Shown piece after piece: positions 58,700 through 64,000 of a stretch of 64,000 nt of DNA. The DNA is taken from the NCBI GenBank assembly GCA_025356015.1, contig JANXYO010000063.1, positions 16,759-80,758 on the forward strand, given 5' to 3'. The number at the start of each line of letters is the position of its first letter. The stretch's first letter is position 1. Below the pieces are notes generated by a model. The model was not told the origin of the DNA. It saw nothing but the letters and a program-made list of their open reading frames with translations, and searched no databases. The DNA is from Spirochaetaceae bacterium (lineage in GTDB: Bacteria; Spirochaetota; Spirochaetia; Treponematales; Rectinemataceae). Position numbers and translations under genes: made by a program.

Positions 58700-59404
58700 T
58701 CAGTACGCGTTGTACGACTGTAGCTCGGTCACCTCGATCCTTGCCCTCACCTGCACCGCATAACGCCCGCCAGAGACCACGATAGTCGGTATCCGGTCGA
58801 AGGCGACCCTTCCCTTGACGAGGCGGGGCTTGTTCAGCTCGCTCAGGCGGAGCAGGGAGCGGACTGCCTCGCGCAAGGCATCCTCGTAGGCCAGGCGCCG
58901 ACCCTGGTGTCCCAGCATGTAGTCGGCGTAGCCCAGTCCCTGGGAGGGCCTCCAGGGAGAGTGCGAGTAACCCTCCATGAGGGCGAGGTCCTGGGCATCT
59001 GGATGGAATTCGATCCGCGCACGCAGCTCGTTCGAGTCGCCCGAGGCTGCGCCGGGGACTATCCTCATGTCCCCCTTGGGGATTGTCCCGAGGGGGGTGA
59101 GGTCGAAGCGCTCCTCGATCCTCCTCGTCCTGTCCAGGGGCGTGTAGGAGAACTCATACCCGAAGACCATGCCCCCGAATACCCAGGCCGCCTCATCGAG
59201 GAGCCTGTCCGCGCCCTCTTTCGGGCCGAGGGGCCAGGGATCGCCTTCCTTCGAGACGGGGGCGAGGTCAATCCAGAAGACCGCGCTGAAATAGTCGCGG
59301 GAGCCCGATTCCTGGGCCCCCGCGTGAAAGCAAGGCAGAAGGACAAGGGCCGCGGAGAGGCCAAGCAGGCCGGGCCGGACCGCGTTCGCCCGTGGCTTGC
59401 CCAC
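58700..59404 (-). CDS. hypothetical secreted protein
   Basis: A 234-aa protein I do not recognise. A signal peptide covers residues 1-30 (ending HAG-AQ), with a Cys at 25 that does not make a good lipobox. The mature part is soluble, with repeated Arg-Leu helices near 180-200 and a beta-rich end. It starts 3 bp after the rhomboid gene's stop, so the two are co-transcribed; it could be a substrate or partner of that protease. Confidence 0.6.
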   Translation of the reverse strand: MGKPRANAVRPGLLGLSAALVLLPCFHAGAQESGSRDYFSAVFWIDLAPVSKEGDPWPLGPKEGADRLLDEAAWVFGGMVFGYEFSYTPLDRTRRIEERFDLTPLGTIPKGDMRIVPGAASGDSNELRARIEFHPDAQDLALMEGYSHSPWRPSQGLGYADYMLGHQGRRLAYEDALREAVRSLLRLSELNKPRLVKGRVAFDRIPTIVVSGGRYAVQVRARIEVTELQSYNAY

Positions 59405-59406
59405 TT

Positions 59407-60048
59407 TCAGCGCCGCGGGAACATGCGCCGGGCGGGGTTCACGCCGAAGCGCGACAGGAAGTACAGCCAGCCGAATCCGAAGCCGGCGATGTGGGTGAGA
59501 TGTGCGACGCTGCTCTGGAAGCTGAAGACCTGGGACACGATCTCCAGGGCGGCATAGCCGACGACCATGAGTGGGGCCCTGACGGGGAGCAAGCCCCAGA
59601 TGTAGATCTCGGCCTGGGGGAACAGGGTGGCAAAGGCCAACAGGAGGGCGAAAACCGCGCCCGATGCCCCGAGCAGGGAGGTATAGGCCCCGCCGAAATA
59701 GAGGTAGACGAGGAAAGAGAAGAGACCGGCGAGCAATCCCGTGAGCAGGTAATACAGCAGGAATTCCCGGGTTCCCAGCTCTCGCTCGACCTGGGTCCCG
59801 AAGAAGAAGAGGCCCAGCATGTTCACGAGGATGTGGGTGAAACCCCTGGGGTCGTGGACGAACATGTAGGTGAAAGGCTGCCAGAAGGCCCCTCCAAGGA
59901 CGCTCACGGGTGTCATGACCAGGAGGCCGATGACCCTGGGGAAGAGGTACTCGAGCGCGAAGACGAGGACGTTTATCGCGATGAGCCAGAGCGCGGCGTT
60001 GCTGTTGGTGTAGCGAAAGGGCCTTCGGATGATGGAATTCCTGTCCAT
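59407..60048 (-). CDS. rhomboid-family intramembrane serine protease
   Basis: A 213-aa protein with six membrane segments. The catalytic Ser129 lies in LLGASGAVFAL (GxSG motif), and the catalytic His is His183 or His186 in AHLTHIAGFGFG. The expected motifs in the second and third segments are FVHDPRGFTHILVNMLGLFFFG and ERELG. It cleaves membrane proteins within the lipid bilayer; substrates are unknown. First gene of a two-gene operon with the secreted protein encoded next. Confidence 0.9.
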   Translation of the reverse strand: MDRNSIIRRPFRYTNSNAALWLIAINVLVFALEYLFPRVIGLLVMTPVSVLGGAFWQPFTYMFVHDPRGFTHILVNMLGLFFFGTQVERELGTREFLLYYLLTGLLAGLFSFLVYLYFGGAYTSLLGASGAVFALLLAFATLFPQAEIYIWGLLPVRAPLMVVGYAALEIVSQVFSFQSSVAHLTHIAGFGFGWLYFLSRFGVNPARRMFPRR

Positions 60049-60125
60049 GCGATTACTCTACGGAATTCCGGGCTCGACGACAAGCCGGCCCGGGGGGTAG
60101 AATCCGCCCCGAAAGGGGCCATTGG

Positions 60126-60305
60126 GTGAAGGGAACAGCGCCGAACTGTCTGAAGTGCGTCCATTTCCGCATCACCTGGGAGCCTGCCTTCCCCCGGTCA
60201 TGCCTCGTATTCGGCATCAAGAGCAAGAACCTCCCCTCGCTCGAGGTCTTCGCCGCGAACGGGAGGCACTGCCCCTCCTTCGAGTTAAAACCCGGCCTCA
60301 GCTAG
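60126..60305 (+). CDS. small four-cysteine protein
   Basis: A 59-aa protein with GTG start and AAAGGGG about 8 bp upstream. It contains CLKCVHFRITWEPAFPRSC (residues 8-26) and a Cys near the end (HCPSFELK), the pattern CxxC-x14-C-xn-CxxF seen in a small conserved bacterial family with no known function, perhaps binding zinc. It lies between rhomboid (divergent) and glutaminase (49 bp downstream). Confidence 0.65.
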   Translation: MKGTAPNCLKCVHFRITWEPAFPRSCLVFGIKSKNLPSLEVFAANGRHCPSFELKPGLS

Positions 60306-60354
60306 GCCGCAGGAGGCGTTGATAGCAGAGGCCTTCCCGCTATACAAAGGTCCC

Positions 60355-61272
60355 ATGCGTGAATTCCTCGAATCACTGGCGCGGGAGGGACGGGTGGCGG
60401 CCGCGGGCGGCCGTTGCGCGCAATACATCCCCGCCCTCTCGAAGGCCGACCCCCGGGCTGTCGGCATCGCGGTCACCATGGCCGACGGGACCCTCGAGGA
60501 GGCCGGCGACTCCTCTCTGCCCTTCACGATCCAGAGCGTGTCCAAGGCCATGGCCCTGGCCTACGTGGTCGAGACACTCGGCGAGGAGAGCGTCTTCGCC
60601 CGGGTGGGCAAGGAGCCGAGCGGCGATCCCTTCAACTCCATCATCCGCCTTGAGACCTCGCAAGCGGGCAAGCCCTTCAACCCCCTCATCAACGCCGGAG
60701 CCATCGTGGTAAGCAGCCTCATGCCGGGGAGGACAGGGAGGGACAAGGTGGAGGGCCTCAGGGCCTTCATCGCGGCGGCGACGGGCAGGGAGGATCTGGG
60801 CATCGACGAGGAGGTCCGGGCCTCGGAGAATGCCACGGCAAACCGCAACCGCTCCATCGCCTGGTTCCTCAAGGAGCTCGCCCTCATGGACGGGGATGTC
60901 GAGGAGTGCCTGGAGGCCTATTTCCGCCAGTGCGCCCTCCTCTTCGACGCAGCCGGGCTCTCCCGCTTCGCCGCCATGCTCGCGATGGACGGCCTGGCCC
61001 CGGGCTCGGGGCGGCGCGTCATCTCTGGGCGCAACGCGAGGATAGTGAAAGGCCTCATGATCACCTGCGGCCTGTACGACGGCTCAGGGGAGTTCTGCGC
61101 CGAGGCTGGCATCCCCGCGAAGAGCGGTGTTGGCGGTGGCATCATGGCCGCCGCTCGCGGCAGGCTCGGCATCGGCAGCTATGGCCCCTCCCTCGACGAG
61201 AGAGGCAATTCGATAGCCGGCCAGCTCATGATCGCCCGGCTATCGCAGGAACTGGGGCTGCACGCCCTGTAG
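60355..61272 (+). CDS. glsA: glutaminase A
   Basis: A 305-aa serine-dependent glutaminase converting glutamine to glutamate and ammonia. The beta-lactamase-like fold has the SxxK pair in FTIQSVSK (Ser61, Lys64), then NPLINAGAIV near 110, and GSGVGGGI-type and GIGSYGPSLDERGNSIAG motifs near the end. The ATG at 60355 is preferred because it gives the usual family N-terminus and has AAAGGT upstream; a TTG at 60319 with GGAGG is an alternative adding 12 residues. A possible promoter (TTGATA at 60319, TATACA at 60341) overlaps that alternative. Confidence 0.9.
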   Translation: MREFLESLAREGRVAAAGGRCAQYIPALSKADPRAVGIAVTMADGTLEEAGDSSLPFTIQSVSKAMALAYVVETLGEESVFARVGKEPSGDPFNSIIRLETSQAGKPFNPLINAGAIVVSSLMPGRTGRDKVEGLRAFIAAATGREDLGIDEEVRASENATANRNRSIAWFLKELALMDGDVEECLEAYFRQCALLFDAAGLSRFAAMLAMDGLAPGSGRRVISGRNARIVKGLMITCGLYDGSGEFCAEAGIPAKSGVGGGIMAAARGRLGIGSYGPSLDERGNSIAGQLMIARLSQELGLHAL

Positions 61273-61273
61273 G

Positions 61274-61386
61274 CCGCCGCGCGTTTCCGGCGCGAGGCGT
61301 CTTCATCGAACCGAACGCCTCGTCGAGCGCGCCAGGCTCATCGATTCGCGCGTGGCGCGGAGCGATTTCCCTCCGCCTCCGACCGG
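61274..61386. repeat. cluster of four hairpins with inverted copy of the tRNA-Cys end
   Basis: Successive inverted pairs: CGCGC/GCGCG; GAGGCGT/ACGCCTC; CGCGCCA/TGGCGCG; GCGGAG/CTCCGC. At 61375-61386, CTCCGACCGGC is an 11-bp inverted copy of the T-arm and acceptor sequence of tRNA-Cys (whose gene lies at 61431-61502). The arrangement tRNA, terminator, inverted copy of the tRNA end, palindromes is the same as beside tRNA-Ala. Confidence 0.55.
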
Positions 61387-61394
61387 CCAAATCG

Positions 61395-61428
61395 AAAGCC
61401 GGAATGGCGAATGCCATTCCGGCTTTTT
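61395..61428. terminator. bidirectional terminator between glsA and tRNA-Cys
   Basis: Perfect 14-bp arms AAAGCCGGAATGGC/GCCATTCCGGCTTT (61395-61408 and 61413-61426) with loop GAAT. A T-run follows on the plus strand (TTTTT at 61424-61428), and TTTCGATTT follows on the minus strand. Confidence 0.85.
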
Positions 61429-61430
61429 AG

Positions 61431-61502
61431 AGGCGCCGGTCGGAGTCGGACCGACTCATGAAGGTTTTGCAGACCTCTCCCTTCCCACTTGGGTACGGCG
61501 CC
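61431..61502 (-). tRNA. tRNA-Cys (GCA)
   Basis: A 72-nt cloverleaf: acceptor GGCGCCG/CGGCGCC, D-arm CCC-AAGTGGGAA-GGG, anticodon arm GAGGT-CTGCAAA-ACCTT with anticodon GCA, T-arm GTCGG-TCCGACT-CCGAC, discriminator T, no CCA encoded. Two features are unusual: the T-loop has C at position 55, where nearly all tRNAs have the T that becomes pseudouridine, and the D-loop is shortened. All stems pair, so it may be functional, but decay cannot be excluded. Confidence 0.88.
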
Positions 61503-61620
61503 ATGTGCGACAGCACATTATTAAATACAATTCCACTCGCCGAGCGCTTACTAGCGCACGGCGCCATGTGCGAAAGCACGTTCTTGAATACGGTTCCCAT
61601 CGCCGAGCGCCTGCTGGCTC
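61495..61620 (-). repeat. tandem 63-bp duplication of the tRNA-Cys 5' end and leader
   Basis: Two head-to-tail 63-bp copies (61495-61557 and 61558-61620), about 80% identical, each begin with the first 8 nt of tRNA-Cys and include a hairpin, GTGC-GACA-GCAC or GTGC-GAAA-GCAC, directly before the tRNA 5' end. The copy next to the gene has an AT-rich box (TATTTAATAAT on the minus strand) that could be the -10 of the tRNA promoter; in the far copy it is degraded. Confidence 0.75.
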
Positions 61621-61672
61621 GTCACATTCCGGAAACGGAATATACCTTGAAAAGGCCGAGTGTGTAAAGAGA

Positions 61673-62536
61673 TTAGCAGTCCGGCGAGGACCTGAGCCCT
61701 CGGCACTCGGCTTCAAGGCTCCGCTTGAGGCCAAGCATGCGCTCCCTGACCAGGGCGTCGATGCCCTTGCGCTCGGCGTGGGAGAGCTGGTTCGTGTCTA
61801 TCGGCTCGGAGATCTCCACGAGGACCCGCCGGCCGGCGACCACATGGAGGCCCCCGGCCTGCATGACTTCATGGGCTCCATAGACGCACATGGGCACGAT
61901 CGAGGCTCCCGCCAGAACGGCCGCATAGAGGCCTCCCCGCTTGAACTCGGCGAGGCCGGGCCCCTGGTGGATGTAGCCCTCGGGGAAGAGCAGGAGGTTG
62001 GTTCCGGCCTTGAGCCTCGCGATCATGCACTTGAAGGCCGCGCTCTCAGCCTCGCCCTTGCCCTGGGCCACGAGGACCGAGCCCGAATACTTGAGCCAGG
62101 TGCTGAACACGGGTATTTCGGCAAAGGTCGCGTTGCAGACGAAGGCCGCGGGGACCGGCAGGACGGCGTGGGCGAGGGGGGGGTCGAAAGGCGAGCTATG
62201 GTTGCTCGCGAAGAGATGGGTCCGCGACGGATCCAGCCGATCAAGGCCGCGAATGCTCAGCCGGACTCGCGCGACCCTGGTGAGGGCCCTTGACCATGCG
62301 GCCAGGACCTTGCGCGCGTAGCGCCCGCGTGACTCGGGGCTTGCGGCGAGGATGGCGCGAGGGATCTTCCAGGCTGTGCCAAAGCTCATGAGGAGTATCC
62401 GCGGAAGGAGGAGGGCAGGATCCTCCCTCATGGCCTGCATCACCACTGCCCCGGGCCCGAAACGTGATGCCTCGACGATGTTCTTGTACCGGGTCTCGTT
62501 CAGCATGGGGTTGGAGAGCCAGCCATCGTCCCCCAT
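61673..62536 (-). CDS. plsC: 1-acyl-sn-glycerol-3-phosphate acyltransferase
   Basis: A 287-aa membrane-associated acyltransferase that makes phosphatidic acid. Motif I NHSSPFD (HX4D) near residue 115 and motif III LFPEGYIHQGP near 185 are intact, with a hydrophobic stretch (ALLLPRILLMSFGTAWKIP) near 45. The start at 62536 (MGDDGW) is chosen because AGAGGA precedes it; an ATG at 62560 lies only 6 bp after a TATAAT box and would be leaderless. It follows secF, but a strong terminator lies between them. Confidence 0.85.
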   Translation of the reverse strand: MGDDGWLSNPMLNETRYKNIVEASRFGPGAVVMQAMREDPALLLPRILLMSFGTAWKIPRAILAASPESRGRYARKVLAAWSRALTRVARVRLSIRGLDRLDPSRTHLFASNHSSPFDPPLAHAVLPVPAAFVCNATFAEIPVFSTWLKYSGSVLVAQGKGEAESAAFKCMIARLKAGTNLLLFPEGYIHQGPGLAEFKRGGLYAAVLAGASIVPMCVYGAHEVMQAGGLHVVAGRRVLVEISEPIDTNQLSHAERKGIDALVRERMLGLKRSLEAECRGLRSSPDC

Positions 62537-62566
62537 GGATTCCTCTGCTGCCGCACGCATGAAGGC

Positions 62567-62572
62567 ATTATA
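62567..62572 (-). promoter_or_regulatory. -10 box of the plsC promoter
   Basis: Consensus TATAAT on the minus strand, with GTGACG 17 bp upstream as a weak -35. The -35 region lies in a hairpin with arms CCCCGCCG/CGGCGGGG (62584-62605). Confidence 0.5.
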
Positions 62573-62607
62573 AGCTCGGCCTGCCCCGCCGTCACGCCGG
62601 CGGGGAC

Positions 62608-62634
62608 AAAAAAACCCCGGCCGCTGGGCCGGGG
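62608..62634 (-). terminator. Rho-independent terminator of the secDF operon
   Basis: Arms CCCCGGCC/GGCCGGGG (62615-62622 and 62627-62634), loop GCTG, followed on the minus strand by seven T. It lies 31 bp after the secF stop. Confidence 0.92.
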
Positions 62635-62664
62635 TTTCGCGCGAACTGCGCCGCTTCTGTCTGA

Positions 62665-63960
62665 CTAGCTCTCGAGGGCCTTGCGTCCGCCCTTGGCGGG
62701 CTTGGCAGCCTCGAGGGCGGCCTTCGCGGCGGCGGCGGACTTGGCGCTCAGGTCCTGCTTCTTCTTGAGTCCCTTCTCCTCGAAGGTGTTCCACATGTCG
62801 ACGAAGGCCGACGCGATGAAGACCGAGGAGTAGGTTCCCGTGATGACGCCGACGATGATGCACAGCGAGAAGTCCTTCATGCTGCCCGTCGTGAAGATAT
62901 ACAGGGCGATGGCGGACAGGAGGACCGTGCCGGAGGTGATGAAGGTCCTTCCGAGGGTCTCGGTGACGCCCCGGTTCATGTTCTCCTGGAAGTGGGAGCT
63001 GGGATTGAGCTTCACCTTCTCGCGGATCCGGTCGTAGATGACGATCGTGTCGTTGATGGAGTAGCCGACGATCGTGAGGATGGCAGCGATTATCGCCGTG
63101 TTGAACTCCATCCTGGTGAACACGATGAAGGCCACGAGGACGAGGGCATCGTGGACCACGGAGAGTACGGCGCCGATGGCGTAGTTGAGCTTGAAGCGGA
63201 AGGAGCAGTAGACCAGGATGACCAGGAAGGTCATGAGGGTCATCCACACGGCCTGGTCGGCGAGGTTCTTGGAGAACCGCGCTCCGACGAAGGTCGAGCT
63301 GTTGACGAGGACGTTGTCGGCGCCGTAGGCCTGGCCGAGGGTTTGCCCGAGCTTCTGGTGGATCGTCGTCGCGAAGGTCGGGTCCTTGCCCGAATCCTCG
63401 ACGCGGATCACGAACTCGCGGTTGTTCACGTCGCCGGCCCTCTGGATGGAGACGTTGCCGAAGACCTTCATTGTCGAGCGCAGGGCCTCGACGGGTATCA
63501 TGAGGGTCGTGGCGTCCTGGGCGCGCACGTGGAGGACCGTCGCCGCCTGGGTGAGGCTCGCGTCGGTCTGGGAGGCGCCGAGGATCAGGTTCGAGGCGAT
63601 GTCGCCCTTGGCCACGAGCTCGACCTGGACCCCGGGGGCGGTCTTGAGAGCCTCGGCCATGGCCTGGAGGGTCGGGTACTTGTCATAGGTGAAGAGGAAG
63701 GCCTTGCTCTGGCCGGAGGGTGCCTGGGAGATGAGGTCGACCTCGGTCTTCGTGACGGAGAGGCGCATCGTGCCCTCGCCCGCGAAGGAGACGCGCATCG
63801 AGGGGGGCGCGAACTGGATCGAGGTGTTGAGGCCGGCCTGGAAGTCGACGCCGTTGTTTAGGCCCAATACCTGGGAGGCGATGAGGCCCGCGACGATGAT
63901 CACCAGGGACAGGGGAACCGTGTACTTAAAGGTCTTGTCGAAGTTGATGACCCGAGTCAT
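62665..63960 (-). CDS. secF: protein translocase subunit SecF
   Basis: A 431-aa inner-membrane protein. With SecD it uses the proton gradient to pull secreted proteins through SecYEG. There is a first membrane helix at about 14-34, a periplasmic domain of 200 residues (larger than the 100 or so of E. coli SecF), then five helices with the RND-type segments VVHDALVLVAFIVFTRMEFN and GYSINDTIVIYDRIRE. The C-terminal 40 residues are an Ala/Lys-rich cytoplasmic tail. The start codon overlaps the secD stop as ATGA. Confidence 0.92.
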   Translation of the reverse strand: MTRVINFDKTFKYTVPLSLVIIVAGLIASQVLGLNNGVDFQAGLNTSIQFAPPSMRVSFAGEGTMRLSVTKTEVDLISQAPSGQSKAFLFTYDKYPTLQAMAEALKTAPGVQVELVAKGDIASNLILGASQTDASLTQAATVLHVRAQDATTLMIPVEALRSTMKVFGNVSIQRAGDVNNREFVIRVEDSGKDPTFATTIHQKLGQTLGQAYGADNVLVNSSTFVGARFSKNLADQAVWMTLMTFLVILVYCSFRFKLNYAIGAVLSVVHDALVLVAFIVFTRMEFNTAIIAAILTIVGYSINDTIVIYDRIREKVKLNPSSHFQENMNRGVTETLGRTFITSGTVLLSAIALYIFTTGSMKDFSLCIIVGVITGTYSSVFIASAFVDMWNTFEEKGLKKKQDLSAKSAAAAKAALEAAKPAKGGRKALES

Positions 63961-64000
63961 TTGACCCTCCAGGAGATGCTCACGTGCTTCACCTTGAGGA
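63957..64000 (-). CDS. secD: protein translocase subunit SecD, C-terminal end only
   Basis: The last 13 codons of the upstream gene (VKHVSISWRVK, stop TGA at 63957-63959) run off the window. Identity as secD is inferred from the overlap with secF and the usual secD-secF order. Confidence 0.6.
   Translation of the reverse strand, partial: LKVKHVSISWRVK

Noticed and set aside
61458..61667. 70-aa frame with two 21-residue repeats (GAMCDSTLLNTIPLAERLLA)
   Set aside because: The repeat is explained by the 63-bp duplication of the tRNA-Cys leader on the other strand; the frame starts inside the tRNA gene.

Overview
The window reads as chromosome of a free-living, high-GC bacterium, most probably a spirochaete. 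Reasons: the EF-G at 44291-46381 is of the mitochondrial EFG1-like type that spirochaetes carry; there is a CheD chemotaxis deamidase, a possible FliL-like protein, a CHASE2 adenylate cyclase and a large protein of a kind I associate with spirochaetes; neither tRNA gene encodes its CCA end. The taxonomic call is inference. There is no rRNA, CRISPR array, phage or transposase gene.

Layout. 8-7061: MBL hydrolase, ribokinase, a four-gene iron/polyamine-type ABC importer (minus strand) and a glycerol-1-phosphate dehydrogenase. 7117-11286: a nucleoside-monophosphate-kinase-like gene, then a minus-strand sulfur-relay operon (ArsR regulator, DsrE2-like, TusA-like, DsrM-like cytochrome b, DsrK-like Fe-S protein). 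11301-16623: cheD, a cyclic-nucleotide-binding protein, a PadR regulator with its operator, aspS, a secreted protein, and an acyl-CoA ligase scar. 16638-27516: an ABC exporter/MFS/FliL-like operon, OsmC with a PAS histidine kinase, free-methionine-sulfoxide reductase, and an RND efflux pair. 27558-42699: an accessory stretch with a polyol/ketose uptake and catabolism region (ABC importer, dehydrogenases, D-allulose-type 3-epimerase, FGGY kinase) plus many broken genes. 42875-55389: MBL and GFA-like proteins, EF-G, a P-loop protein, an SH3/M48 protease/CHASE2-cyclase operon, pgl-zwf, and an rRNA-type methyltransferase. 55488-64000: tRNA-Ala, repeat-rich DNA, a 563-aa protein of unknown function, acyltransferases, rhomboid protease, glutaminase, tRNA-Cys, secF and the end of secD.

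Two patterns stand out. First, at the 3' ends of aspS, of the P-loop gene at 46587 and of tRNA-Ala, the last part of the gene is copied again 150-200 bp downstream, and the DNA between the copies is made of palindromes. Two of these loci share the core CCATGGATGG and a second core ACAGGAYGT. tRNA-Cys has a related arrangement. This looks like one family of small composite palindromic elements that carry a mimic of the 3' end of their host gene, and is my main candidate for something undescribed. Second, at least seven genes in 64 kb are deletion scars, stubs or chimeras, mostly between 16 and 48 kb, which suggests active gene loss or recombination.

Regulation can be read at several places: a perfect 18-bp palindrome over the PadR promoter, a perfect 14-bp palindrome before the ArsR gene, and good sigma-70-type promoters before the EF-G, P-loop, acyltransferase and secreted-protein genes.
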